This document shows, piece by piece, positions 1 to 8,865 of a stretch of 64,000 nt of DNA. Source of the stretch: Streptomyces sp. D2-8 (GTDB lineage: Bacteria; Actinomycetota; Actinomycetes; Streptomycetales; Streptomycetaceae); the NCBI RefSeq assembly GCF_023184515.1, contig NZ_JAAHBP010000032.1:29643-93642 (forward strand), written 5' to 3'. Each line of letters begins with the position of its first letter. Position 1 is the stretch's first letter. The notes under the pieces were generated by a model that was given only the letters and a program-made list of their open reading frames with translations, was not told the origin of the DNA and made no database searches. A program made the translations under genes and the position numbers.

Positions 1-180
1 CCGGACGATGGCACGGCCCCGCCGCTACCGCTCCTCGAAAACAGTCGCAAGCAGTCCACCAGGTCATAGGAGCACTCCAGCCGCTCTGCTGCATTCGGGT
101 GGACCCTCATGCGGGCCGCAACCGGCTTCCCCTCACGCGAAGTCCCCCTTCACAACCCAAGCGTTGAAAGGAGCCTGTCC

Positions 181-435
181 ATGGCCCACACCACCACGCC
201 TGGCCGGCCGTCCTGGGCACACGACGACTTCCTGCTGCCACCGCCCAACCCCACCCAGCGCCTCAACCTCACCCTCGCCCCGCGGGATGTGCACCGCCTG
301 GAACTCAACGCGGCACTGACCACCGCCGGCGTCGCTCCCATGCCCGGCGACCGCGAGGCCATCGACCACCTCAGCACCTTGCCCGACCACGTCCACAACG
401 CACTGCACCGCTGGCTCACCCATACCACCCAGTAG
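181..435 (+). CDS. small hypothetical protein (84 aa)
   Basis: I do not recognise the family. The ATG at 181 is preceded by a good Shine-Dalgarno (GAAAGGAG, about 168-175), which is why I prefer it to the in-frame ATG at 109. The product is soluble, Pro- and His-rich at the N-terminus, with no signal peptide or membrane segment. The stop at 433-435 is directly followed, in the same frame, by a PEBP-family sequence without a start codon, so this gene may lie at a deletion junction. Confidence 0.55.
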   Translation: MAHTTTPGRPSWAHDDFLLPPPNPTQRLNLTLAPRDVHRLELNAALTTAGVAPMPGDREAIDHLSTLPDHVHNALHRWLTHTTQ

Positions 436-873
436 GCAGCCCCCACCCGGGACGCCGGCGGGGAGGACGTCTCCCCGCAGCTGTCCTGGAGCGGCGCTCC
501 GGAGGGCACCAAGAGCTACGCCGTCACCGTCTACGACCCCGACGCCCCCACCGGGTCCCGGTTCTGGCACTGGGCGGTCGCCGACATCCCCGCCACCGTC
601 ACCGAGCTGCCCGAGCGCGCGGGCGACGACACCGGCTCGGGCCTGCCCGAGGGCGCCTTCCACCTGCCCAACGACGCCCGCACGGCCCGCTTCATCGGCG
701 TCGCCCCGCCGGCCGGGCACGGCCCGCACCGCTACTTCGTCGTGGTGCGGGCCCTCGACGTCGAGTCCATCGGTGTGACGGCCGACGCCACCCCGGCCGT
801 CCTCGGCTTCACCATGGCCGGCCACATCCTCGGCCGCGCGGTCCTGACCGCCACCGCCGAAACCCCCGCCTGA
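436..873 (+). pseudogene. 5'-truncated PEBP (YbhB/YbcL, Raf-kinase-inhibitor-like) remnant
   Basis: Translation of this frame gives the core of the bacterial phosphatidylethanolamine-binding protein family: the YDPDAPTGS.FWHW signature near 525-580, the PHRY strand near 727, and the C-terminal LGF...ILGRA helix near 805-843. The family is usually 150-180 aa; about 145 codons remain. The first 30-40 residues and any start codon are missing, because the stop of the preceding small gene lies immediately upstream in the same frame. No in-frame ATG or GTG occurs before the conserved core. I read it as a remnant whose 5' end was removed by a deletion fusing it to the upstream gene. Confidence 0.75.
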
Positions 874-881
874 CGAACAGC

Positions 882-1495
882 ATGTCCCCACTCTTCGACA
901 CCACCGAGATGTATCTCCGCACCATCCTGGAACTCGAGGAGGAAGGCGTGGTCCCCATGCGCGCCCGCATCGCCGAGCGTCTGGACCAGAGCGGCCCCAC
1001 CGTCAGCCAGACCGTCGCCCGCATGGAGCGCAACGCGCTGCACGTCGCCGGCGACCGGCGCCTGGAGCTGACGGAGGAGGGCCGGCGGATCGCCACGCGC
1101 GTGATGCGCAGGCACCGTCTCGCGGAGTGCCTGCTCGTCGACGTGATCGGGCTGGAGTGGGAGCAGGCCACGCCGAAGCCTGCCGCTGGGAGCACGTGCT
1201 GAGCGAGGCCGTCGAACGCCGCGTCCTTGAGCTGTTGCGACACCCGACCAAGTCGCCCTACGGCAACCCGATCCCGGGCCTGGAGGAACTCGGCGGGAAG
1301 AGCGCCCTGGATGCGTTCCCCCGACGAGAGCATGGTCAGCCTCAGCGACCTCAAGCCCGGGCCGAACGGCGCGAGCACGGTCGTACGGCACATCAGGGAG
1401 CTGATCCAGACCGCCCCCCACTGATGTCCACACTGCGGCACGCCGGGGTGCAGCCCGGCGCGGTCGGGAGCGTGACGTCCTCGCCCGCGGCGTGA
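882..1495 (+). pseudogene. DtxR/IdeR-type metal-dependent regulator, frameshifted
   Basis: The N-terminal winged helix of an iron-dependent repressor is clear: TEMYLRTILELEEEG, then DQSGPTVSQTVARMER, and LTEEGRRIA. The frame breaks near 1168, where one base seems lost after VIGLEWEQ. Dimerisation-domain residues (EHVLSEAVERRVLELLRHP, GNPIPGLEELG) continue in another frame, the original frame returns near 1318 (SMVSLSDLKPG), and a third shift near 1415 restores LMSTLRHAGVQPG. The C-terminal SH3-like domain is missing. At least three indels, two beside C runs, mean a dead gene or a poor read. It begins 8 bp after the PEBP remnant. Confidence 0.8.
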
Positions 1496-1498
1496 TGG

Positions 1499-1939
1499 TC
1501 AGCGCGGCGGCCTGACGTCGCGACGGTGAACTGCCGCTGTGCCGCCCAGTTCATCCAGGAGATCGACAAGTACCGCCCGCGCCACATCGAATGCCGCCGG
1601 ATCAAAGCGCTCCCGCGCGCGTCGGGCGACAGTGACGGCTTCCCTGCCCCTGCGGGTCAGGGCGACATGGCGAATGCGGGCATCACGGGGGCTCGGCAGG
1701 CGTTCGCCATAGCCGAGCCGTTCGAGATCCGCGACTACCTCGGAAGCTCCCTGTTGGGTCATGTCGAGCTTCGCCGACAGGTCACTCACAGTCGGCTGCG
1801 CGTCGATCAGGTGCTGGAACACGTACCCGTGGGACATCCGCAGGTCGCCGAAGCCCATCGAGGCGAGGTCGGCCTGGATCGCACTGCTGACCGCGAACCC
1901 GACGAACACCCCCACGTCCGCATCGCTCTCCGTCACCAC
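1499..1939 (-). CDS. MarR-family transcriptional regulator
   Basis: The protein has the MarR winged-helix order: helix with SHGYVFQHLI, recognition region TVSDLSAKLDMTQQGASEVV, and wing GYGERLPSPRDARIRHVALTRRGRE. I chose tandem GTG codons at 1934-1939 as start (about 146 aa, usual MarR length). An upstream start at 2005 would add 22 residues that are simply antisense to conserved SnoaL codons on the other strand. No Shine-Dalgarno is visible for either start. The neighbouring SnoaL-like gene is divergent and appears 5'-truncated, so the promoter region between them may have been deleted. Ligand and target are unknown. Confidence 0.72.
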   Translation of the reverse strand: MVTESDADVGVFVGFAVSSAIQADLASMGFGDLRMSHGYVFQHLIDAQPTVSDLSAKLDMTQQGASEVVADLERLGYGERLPSPRDARIRHVALTRRGREAVTVARRARERFDPAAFDVARAVLVDLLDELGGTAAVHRRDVRPPR

Positions 1940-1996
1940 GAGGCAGTAGCCCGGCTGGCGGCGCCGGAGGAGCTCAAGGAGTTCCTGCACCCGGAC

Positions 1997-2302
1997 ATGA
2001 CCCACTCACAGTTGCCGAACGCGCTGTTTCCCGCGGGCGTCGACCGCGATCTCGCGGAGACTCTCGCCGCCTCTGCGCAGGCCCGCACGTTGCTCACCGC
2101 TCAGCACTACGAAGTGATCAACGCGGTGGCCTCCGGCGACCAGGTCGCGTTGGAGCTCGAATGGTCCGGCACTCTGGCTTCCGGCTTCGGCCGCCTGCCC
2201 GCGGGCCACGTCATGCGCGCACACATCGCAGCCTTCCTCGCATTCCGGGACGGCAAGATCGTCGCTCAGCGCAACTACGACTGCTACGAGCCCTTCGTCT
2301 GA
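1997..2302 (+). CDS. SnoaL-like / NTF2-fold protein, probably 5'-truncated
   Basis: The translation ELPNALFPAG-like, then EVINAVASGDQVALELEW and GKIVAQRNYDCYEPF, matches the small SnoaL-like (NTF2 superfamily) proteins, normally 125-145 aa. From the first in-frame ATG at 1997 only 101 residues remain. Similarity seems to continue upstream to about 1945 (APEELKEFLHPD), but no ATG, GTG or TTG is available there and that stretch overlaps the divergent MarR gene. The first helix is therefore probably lost. Function is unknown; members range from polyketide cyclases to ligand-binding proteins. Confidence 0.6.
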   Translation: MTHSQLPNALFPAGVDRDLAETLAASAQARTLLTAQHYEVINAVASGDQVALELEWSGTLASGFGRLPAGHVMRAHIAAFLAFRDGKIVAQRNYDCYEPFV

Positions 2303-2389
2303 CGCCCGGCCGGCGGACGCTTGAGAGGAAGCAGTGGCGACCAGGAAACTCCCGTGCGTCGATTCGCACAGATCTGCGATCATCCCCGA

Positions 2390-4561
2390 ATGGCGCACGG
2401 TCTGGAATCACTGGTCATCCGACACACCCACCGCATCCCCTCCCCCAAGGGCTCTGCCGGAGAAGGCGCCACCGCCGCGCGGCAGTTGGACGCGACGCTG
2501 GCATCCGTGGGCTTCAAGCTCTCGGCGGAGCTGCTTGAACGGCTGTCCGGGCTGTCCGAGGCCGCCGTCGTCCACACCGCCAAGCGGACGCTGCGCACCG
2601 TGAGCGAGATGGTCGGCGATCACGTCCGGCACAACTCGTACTTCATCGACTTCCCCGTGAACGTGCCGGACACCGAAGAGTTCTGGATGCGGTGTGTGGC
2701 CAAGGCGCTCGTCGACGACGCGTCGCGCGGGAACGTACTGACGCAGTTGGCGCACGGAGTGCTGGACCTGCTCAGCCTGCCCACGTACGGCCGCTACCAG
2801 CACACCTACGAGGAGATGCTCGCGGCGCAGGACGAGCTGATCGCCTCGGCGGGCGACCGGGTGACCGTCCTGCACCTCGGACGGGACCTGGACGGCGAAC
2901 TCACGGACCTGTACCTCGCCCTGGCGGGCAGTACGACGCCACTGGGCGATGACCACCTGGGCGACCTCAAGATCCTCGCCGAGCGGTGCGCGCTCGGACC
3001 CCAGCCGGAGTCGATCCCGGTCAGGGAGAACCGCGCGGTCGTCAACGCGGCACGTCTCGCCGCCGGCGCGGACCTCCTGTTCGACACCGTCGTCGATGTG
3101 CTGCGGCTGGCCTGCGCGCTCTCGGGCGGCGACGTGACGCTGCAGGAGCCGACCCGGTTCCGGGGCTTCCCCCGGCCGGTGCGCCGGAAGCTGCTCGCCG
3201 GCCTGGATGCCGTGGTCGCGGCGAACCCCGCCAGGCTGGCCGACGTGCACGCCTACCGCGAGCCCTTCAAGCGACTCGGAGAGCGTCTTCACCCGCACGA
3301 GTATCCGCAGTGGCCGTACGCGGCCGATGTGTTCGCCGTGGCTCGGGGCGAGAAGGAGGCACGGTCCTTCGACAGCCGCGTCGAGCAGCTGCTCGACGCG
3401 TCCGACGTCCTCGGTGCCGTGCGGCTGCTGAAATCCGCTCCCGGCAAGTTGTTCCGTGCCCTCGACCTTCTGCTGCGCATCGCCGCCGACCAGGAAGAAC
3501 GCGACGCGGTGGTGGCCACCGCGGTGGAAGTGGCTCCCGAGGTCTCCGGCCGCGTCGTGCTGTCCGTCCGCGAACACTTCCAGAACCGGGAGCGGGTGAG
3601 CGACCAACCCCGGATCTTCGTCAACCGCCGAGGCCACGGCTGGGTCACCCCCGACGCCCGGCCGCCGGTACCCGCCGCCGACCGCGATCGCCTGATCACC
3701 GCCCTCGACGCCGAGATGCGCCGCAGGCTCCCGGCACCGCGCCGACTGCTGCTCGACCCCGATGTCCTCGACGTGGCGCTCCCGCTCAGCGGCAGAGCGT
3801 CCGCGGCCGGGCTCGGCGTATTGCCGCGCGGTTCCATCTCGGCGGTCGACGGCGAGCATCTGCGCTTCTTCGTGTACTGGAAGCAGGCCGAGAAGCGGAC
3901 CGACTACGATCTCTCGGCCCTGCTTCTCCACGCCGACTACAGCACCGACTGCTGGCTCTCGTACACATCCCTCAAGGCTGTCGGGGGCAAGCACTCGGGC
4001 GATGTCACCGAGGCGCCCGACGGGGCCTCGGAATTCATCAACCTGTCCCTGGACCGGGTGCGCAGCACCTCCATCGTTCCGCAGGTCAACATCTACGCCG
4101 GCGAGGGCTTCGAGGAGACCGAGGAGTCGTTCTTCGGTTTCATGGTGCGCGACGGCGAGCAGAAGGGCCGGCCGTTCGAGCCGCGCACGGTACGGATGAA
4201 ATCGGAGCTGCGCGGGGTGGGCCGAGTGGCGCTGCCGCTGGTGTTCCGGCGCGAGGACGACGGCCGGTGGGGCGCCAAGTGGCTGCACCTGTATCTGAGA
4301 GGCATCTCGTCGGCCAACCGGGTGGAGGAGAACCAGATGTCGGTGTCCAAGGTGGTGCGTGCCCTCGTGGAGCGCGAGTACCTGACGGTGCGCTACCTGG
4401 TCGGCCTGATGTCCGACGGCGCCACGGCCGTGGAACTGTGGGACGACGAGACCGTCTTGGACGAGCCGGTCACATACATCGGGCTCGAACGTCCCGAGGG
4501 GCTGCCCGCGGGCTCCCAGGTCGTCACCCTCGAAAACCTGCGCGACCTGATCCCGGGCTGA
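2390..4561 (+). CDS. large TerD-domain protein (ter-system related, about 723 aa)
   Basis: The C-terminal 230 residues look like a TerD/CABP-type domain: a strand with DYDLSALLLHADY, then HSGDVTEAPDGASEFINL, then VNIYAGEGFEE and the FEPRTVRMKSE segment, in the order seen in tellurite-resistance TerD proteins. The first 480 residues are helical and unassigned; residues 1-13 (GLESLVIRHTHRI) are where I expect the family to begin, so ATG 2390 is chosen over the in-frame ATG at 2321. There is no convincing Shine-Dalgarno. TerD domains bind calcium and take part in stress-linked membrane or phage-defence complexes; no other ter gene is next to it here. It stands alone between the SnoaL gene and a gap of 444 bp. 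Confidence 0.65.
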   Translation: MAHGLESLVIRHTHRIPSPKGSAGEGATAARQLDATLASVGFKLSAELLERLSGLSEAAVVHTAKRTLRTVSEMVGDHVRHNSYFIDFPVNVPDTEEFWMRCVAKALVDDASRGNVLTQLAHGVLDLLSLPTYGRYQHTYEEMLAAQDELIASAGDRVTVLHLGRDLDGELTDLYLALAGSTTPLGDDHLGDLKILAERCALGPQPESIPVRENRAVVNAARLAAGADLLFDTVVDVLRLACALSGGDVTLQEPTRFRGFPRPVRRKLLAGLDAVVAANPARLADVHAYREPFKRLGERLHPHEYPQWPYAADVFAVARGEKEARSFDSRVEQLLDASDVLGAVRLLKSAPGKLFRALDLLLRIAADQEERDAVVATAVEVAPEVSGRVVLSVREHFQNRERVSDQPRIFVNRRGHGWVTPDARPPVPAADRDRLITALDAEMRRRLPAPRRLLLDPDVLDVALPLSGRASAAGLGVLPRGSISAVDGEHLRFFVYWKQAEKRTDYDLSALLLHADYSTDCWLSYTSLKAVGGKHSGDVTEAPDGASEFINLSLDRVRSTSIVPQVNIYAGEGFEETEESFFGFMVRDGEQKGRPFEPRTVRMKSELRGVGRVALPLVFRREDDGRWGAKWLHLYLRGISSANRVEENQMSVSKVVRALVEREYLTVRYLVGLMSDGATAVELWDDETVLDEPVTYIGLERPEGLPAGSQVVTLENLRDLIPG

Positions 4562-5005
4562 GTGCTAGCGTTGCCGTCGGCGAGGCCATGAAGGGACTTC
4601 CTTCTCACTCCTTTCCTGAAACAAGTTCCTTCGCTTTCCTCGCCCTCGATGTCGCTCCGGGCGGCGCCCCCGCTCACCGCGCGTGCGTCGCCCGAGCCGT
4701 TTTCGGGCCTCTCCTGCGCGAGAGGCCCATGCCACACCCGGCAGACAGGGCACGGGCGCGCGGTACGTCCAACGATGACGAACGGTGTGCCGTCGACGAC
4801 GGGCACGAGTCCCATGAAGCACCCGCCGCTACGGCGGCCCGGAGGGATTTCGCCGCAGGCCCGAGCGCCGTCCGATACGCCGGGCCCGCCGCGCGGCCGC
4901 GGGCACTCGCTGCGCCCAGGACGCTGATGCGCAGTTCGATCTGACTGCCTGAAACGTGCCAGCCCGCGGCAGAGCCAACAGCCGCCGGTACGGCAAGGAG
5001 CGGGG
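4562..5005. other. intergenic, no gene recognised
   Basis: Short open frames exist on both strands, but none has a recognisable motif or Shine-Dalgarno. The strand of the flanking genes is the same, so the promoter of the membrane protein at 5006 should lie here. No clear terminator hairpin was seen. Confidence 0.4.
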
Positions 5006-5674
5006 ATGTCAGGAATACGCAGCAGCGGGATCACTCCACTGAGCAGGATGGGAGGGCTGGCCGTCAACCCGTGGAGGTCGGCGCGGCGAACGACCGGGCT
5101 GGTGGCGTTCGGATGGGCGTCCGCAGCAGCCACCACCTACGTCGCGTACCTGACCTTGGGCTTTGAGGCCGTCCCCATCAGTGTCGGGGTGCTCCTGTGC
5201 CTCACCTTTGCCGTGATGATGGCCCTGCTCCACCGAGCCTGGTGGCTGACCGTGCTGTCCGCGGTGCCTGCGCTGTTCATCCTTGTCGGGTCGGTCCAGT
5301 ACGCGCCCGAGGCCGCCTTGGAGCAGCGCGGTGTGCGCGAGAGCGTCGTGATCGTGGCGGATACCGTGGCCGGCACATCGAGTAACAACCATCGCTTCAC
5401 CCTCCGGGGCACGGACGGAGAGAAGCTGGAGGAGAAACTGCAGTTCAACGGTGACGTCTGGGCGCCGAAGGTAGGTGACCGGCTCGACATCATCCGTGAC
5501 CCCGAGGGCGCGGTCCCGATGGAGCAAGCGGACGACGTCGATGCCGCGGGTCGGCTGAGTGGCCTGATCGGTGGCACGGTGACGTGGACTTTGATGGCGG
5601 TGCTGGCCGGCTGGCGTGGCCACGTCCGCCGCCGCCGGGGCGTCGATTCCCAGTTGGACCAGTTCCTGTGGTGA
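5006..5674 (+). CDS. membrane protein with soluble loop (DUF3592-like)
   Basis: The 222-aa product has hydrophobic segments at about residues 30-50, 55-73, 76-97 and 184-203. Between the third and fourth lies a soluble domain of about 85 residues containing FTLRGTDGEKLEE and GDRLDIIRDPEG. This order resembles DUF3592-type actinobacterial membrane proteins, where the loop forms a small beta domain outside the membrane. The start is supported by AAGGAG six bases upstream of the ATG. It is followed by a strong hairpin terminator about 100 bp downstream, so it is probably monocistronic. Function unknown. Confidence 0.7.
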   Translation: MSGIRSSGITPLSRMGGLAVNPWRSARRTTGLVAFGWASAAATTYVAYLTLGFEAVPISVGVLLCLTFAVMMALLHRAWWLTVLSAVPALFILVGSVQYAPEAALEQRGVRESVVIVADTVAGTSSNNHRFTLRGTDGEKLEEKLQFNGDVWAPKVGDRLDIIRDPEGAVPMEQADDVDAAGRLSGLIGGTVTWTLMAVLAGWRGHVRRRRGVDSQLDQFLW

Positions 5675-5771
5675 TCCGGAGAAGCGTCGTTTCCGAATAG
5701 CGTCCTCGTGCGAGGAGCGCGTCGCCCATGAGGCAGAGTTCCGACAGAGCTGCCCTGTTCACCACCAGGTT

Positions 5772-5808
5772 GAGGGCTCTGGTCGCTGTCACGGCGACCA
5801 GAGCCCTC
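5772..5808. terminator. perfect 15-bp stem terminator
   Basis: Positions 5772-5786 and 5794-5808 are perfect inverted repeats with a 7-base loop; the right arm is followed by TT. It lies 97 bp after the membrane protein gene. The rest of the gap up to 6127 holds no recognisable gene. Confidence 0.75.
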
Positions 5809-6127
5809 TTCTGGCTGTGCCCATCCGCATGAGGCGGGCCGTCTCAGGGAATGATGATGTGGTTCAGCAGCCAGGTGAGCGTGGCCCGAGCGGCGCCGGA
5901 GCAAGTGCCGGCGATGGCCGCAGCGAGCATCGCGGAGCGGCTGCGGCGTGATTTTGCTCGAGGGGCCTGGGGGCGGCGGGTCGTGGACATAGGCTTTCAC
6001 TCCCGTGACGGACAGTGCCCAGTCGGGCCGTGTCGGTGAGGTCTTGTACCAAGGCTGGCGCGGGACGGGGGAGTTGCGGCAAGCGTCACGCGTTGCCATT
6101 TGGCGGCGACACTGAACAGGGGTGGGC

Positions 6128-7303
6128 ATGACCGGACTGGACCCGCTGGGGGACGACATCCGACCCGAGGTCAGGGAGCTGGCCGAGACGCTACGGATGC
6201 TGTTCGCCTCGCTGAGGATCTCACTGCGTCGCTACGCCGTGCGCACTCACAGCGATCCGGGGACCGTCTCGCGTTACCTCAACGGCAAGCGGGTGCCGCC
6301 CTGGTCGTTTGTGACGGGTCTGCTCACTCAGGTGGCCGACCACCGCGGTGAGCCGGTTACCGCCGAGGTGATCAGCAGACTGCGCATGCTGCACGGCAAA
6401 GCCGTATCGGTCGGCACGCGCAACCACCGAGTCCAGGAACTTCAGCAACTGCTCGAAGAACAGGACCAGCAAGTCCGCGAAAGCCAGGACAGAGAACAAG
6501 AGCTCAAAGAGGAGTTGCACGAGCGGCAACGCCGTTTCCACATGGTGGAGACGGAGCTGCGTACTCTTGAAGCTGCCCGGGCGGCCGACCGCGACCAGCA
6601 CCGCTGCGCAATGGATCAGGCCCGGGCAGAGCAGGCGCGGCTGCGCGCCGAACGCGACAGCCTGCGCCAAGAGATCACCAGCCTGCGCACGCAACTGGCC
6701 GATGCTCAGCAGGCCACCGCCCTCGCCGAAGAGCACTGCGCCCGCCTGGAGCGGCTACTGGACGCAGCCGAACACGGCTCGCCCCAACCGCCTCAACCAG
6801 CGAGGGCACCCCACCACCCCGTCCAGGACCTGTCGCAGAAGTCCGGGAACTCCGCACTGCCCCTGCCCTCGCCGGGCCCCGACGTCAACGCATCTCTCAT
6901 CGGATCGCTGGTCAAGGCCGGCATCGGAATTCCGCTGACGTCCGCTGTCCCGGCCGTGGCCGGAGTGGGAGGGGTCTCACTCACCCAACTTCTGCCGGTC
7001 TCGAACCCTGCCAGCCTGATGCTGGCCTTCTGCGGTGTGCTGGTGAGCACCGCCGTCTTCTGTTGCCTACTGGCAGTGCCTGGTCTCAGCATCCTGATGA
7101 GCCTGGTGCGCGCCGACCGGGGAAACCGCATCCCCCGACTGCTCACCGGCCTGCTGCTGGGCGCATGTGTTCTTGCCTTCGTTCTCGGCTCGATCGACCC
7201 GGCGTGGCTGGGGCCGATCGGGGACTGGGCCAGAACTCTGAACACCGCCAAGGCGTCTTCCGACTCGTCCTGCGTGCTCGGCCCCTACATGTACTCGTGC
7301 TGA
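6128..7303 (+). CDS. helix-turn-helix protein with coiled coil and membrane anchor
   Basis: The 391-aa product is modular. Residues 10-70 form an XRE-like helix-turn-helix of the kind with SDPGTVSRYLNGKRVPPW. Residues 95-220 are a long Glu/Gln/Arg-rich coiled coil. A Pro-rich linker follows, then two or three hydrophobic segments between about 270 and 370 (VSTAVFCCLLAVPGLSIL, LLTGLLLGACVLAFVLG). The C-terminus carries two cysteines (SSCVLGPYMYSC). I chose the ATG at 6128 because AGGGG sits five bases upstream; GTG at 6122 is possible. A DNA-binding head tethered to the membrane suggests a sensor-type regulator, but this is inference only. Confidence 0.7.
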   Translation: MTGLDPLGDDIRPEVRELAETLRMLFASLRISLRRYAVRTHSDPGTVSRYLNGKRVPPWSFVTGLLTQVADHRGEPVTAEVISRLRMLHGKAVSVGTRNHRVQELQQLLEEQDQQVRESQDREQELKEELHERQRRFHMVETELRTLEAARAADRDQHRCAMDQARAEQARLRAERDSLRQEITSLRTQLADAQQATALAEEHCARLERLLDAAEHGSPQPPQPARAPHHPVQDLSQKSGNSALPLPSPGPDVNASLIGSLVKAGIGIPLTSAVPAVAGVGGVSLTQLLPVSNPASLMLAFCGVLVSTAVFCCLLAVPGLSILMSLVRADRGNRIPRLLTGLLLGACVLAFVLGSIDPAWLGPIGDWARTLNTAKASSDSSCVLGPYMYSC

Positions 7304-7599
7304 CCTGGCCACCCCGGCGATACGCCCTCGTACGGGGTACACCGGCTGCCCGCCATCCCTGCGAAGCCGGGGGGACGCCACTCTGGTACGCCTCCTCCGC
7401 GACGACGATCCCATCTCGAAGCCGCCTGGCGCCGCATCACCGAGATGATCTCGTACCGAAAGGGCCGCACCTACCCAGCACTTGCGGCATTTCTGTGGAG
7501 TGTCGGGTCAGCTCCTGCGGAGGTTCTGACTCGTTGACGCGGGTGCCGCTGCAGACCGGGCCGGGGGTGTGCAGGGCGCGCATGCTGCGGCGAAGGGCC

Positions 7600-7850
7600 C
7601 GCTCGTCTTCGTCAACGCCGCCCTCATGGCCGAACTCGCTCTGGGCGCCTACCGCTTATCCCTCGCCTGGCCCCGGGTCCAGCCCACTGGCCGTGGGCCC
7701 GCCGAGCAGCAAGGCCTGGACTTCTTCCGACGCCTCGCCGACGAGCTGCCAGGGCATCCAGCCTGTAGGCCACCTGCTACCACTGGGACCTGCCGCAAGA
7801 GCTGTGGGATGCCGACGGCCGGCCCGAGCGTGCCGCACCACGAGTCCGCC
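7600..7850 (+). pseudogene. GH1 beta-glucosidase fragment, frameshifted
   Basis: From the ATG at 7626 the frame reads MAELALGAYRLSLAWPRVQP, then AEQQGLDFFRRLADEL, which is the N-terminal beta-strand and helix of family 1 glycosidases. After about 7755 the continuation ATCYHWDLPQELWDADG, including the family's YHWDLPQ signature, appears in another frame. Nothing of the catalytic Glu regions follows. Only about 75 of some 450 residues remain, so this is a remnant. Confidence 0.72.
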
Positions 7851-7887
7851 CCCGTCCGCCGCGCGAGCGGAGGCCGGGGGCGGCCTT

Positions 7888-8865
7888 TCATGGACCTCCT
7901 GTTTGGTCAGACACGCGAACGTGCGCCCGATGTCGTTCGAGAACGACACGTGCCGTGCGGGCCATGGCCTCGTCGACCATCTCACCCTGGAATGACACAG
8001 CGCCCGTTCCGCTCTTCTGCGCGGACTCGATCGCCGTGATCAGCGCCGCGCAGCGGGTGAGTTCGGCGGCGCCGGGAGAGAACACCTCGTTGATCACGGG
8101 GACATGGGAAGGATGAATCGCCATCATTCCCTCGTAGCCGAGGGAGCGGCTCTGTTCGGCGAAGGCACGCAGCCCCGACAGGTCGCCGACCCGCGTCCAC
8201 AATCCGCTGACCGGGCACGGTACTCCGGCTGCTCTCGCGTCCAGCAGAACACGGGAGCGCAGTGCCACCGTTTCGGTTCCCTCCGGGCTCCAGCGGTAGC
8301 CGACGGCACGTTCCACGTCACCGCCGGGAGCGGTGAGAGCGCCCAGGTAGGCGATGCGCGGGGCGGCTCGGGCGATGTCGTAGGCCTCGCGCAGACCGCG
8401 CGCCGTCTCCAGCAGGGGAATCAGGGCCACCTGTCCTGGCGGGAGGCCCTGTTCCCGCTCGCACCAGCCCAGCAGCCGGTCGGCGAGCTCCACGTCCCGG
8501 GCTGAGCGCACCTTGGGGAGCACGATGCCGGCGAGCCCGGGCCGTACGACCGCGCGCAGTTCCTCGGCCCCCGCCCAGCCGTCCATCGGGTTGACACGGA
8601 CGAACAGCGCCATCCGCCCCGTCCGATCCGCCGGCGCGGCGGCCCGTGTGATGACGTCGGCCACCTGCGCCCGGGCGGCTGGCTTGCCCGAGGCGGGCAC
8701 CGCGTCCTCCAGGTCGAGGATCGCCGCGTCGGCGCCCGCCGCCCGGGCCTTGGACAGCCAGCCGGTACGGGTGCCGGGGACGAAGAGCAGGGAGCGCAGC
8801 GGGGGCCGGTCGACCGCTCCCGCGTGCACTTCGGTAGGCGTTTCCGAGGACGCCTCAGATGACAT
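7888..8865 (-). CDS. HpcH/HpaI aldolase family CoA-ester lyase (CitE-like)
   Basis: The 325-aa protein has the CitE/malyl-CoA lyase layout: RSLLFVPGTR at the N-terminus, the metal-binding strand AAILDLEDAVP, FVRVNPMDG, IVLPKVRSARDVE, IPLLETARGL, and the C-terminal LGYEGMMAIHPSHV that contacts the CoA part. These enzymes cleave or form C-C bonds in malyl-, citramalyl- or hydroxymethylglutaryl-type CoA esters in the cytoplasm. It overlaps the upstream CoA-transferase gene by 11 bp, so the two are co-translated and should act in sequence: transferase makes the CoA ester, lyase splits it. Which acid is used cannot be read from the sequence. Confidence 0.85.
   Translation of the reverse strand: MSSEASSETPTEVHAGAVDRPPLRSLLFVPGTRTGWLSKARAAGADAAILDLEDAVPASGKPAARAQVADVITRAAAPADRTGRMALFVRVNPMDGWAGAEELRAVVRPGLAGIVLPKVRSARDVELADRLLGWCEREQGLPPGQVALIPLLETARGLREAYDIARAAPRIAYLGALTAPGGDVERAVGYRWSPEGTETVALRSRVLLDARAAGVPCPVSGLWTRVGDLSGLRAFAEQSRSLGYEGMMAIHPSHVPVINEVFSPGAAELTRCAALITAIESAQKSGTGAVSFQGEMVDEAMARTARVVLERHRAHVRVSDQTGGP

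Noticed and set aside
2408..4288. Long minus-strand open frame (626 codons) opposite the TerD-domain gene
   Set aside because: Its translation is low in motif content and Arg/Val/Gly-biased, as expected for the antisense of a high-GC gene; the plus strand encodes the TerD-like protein.
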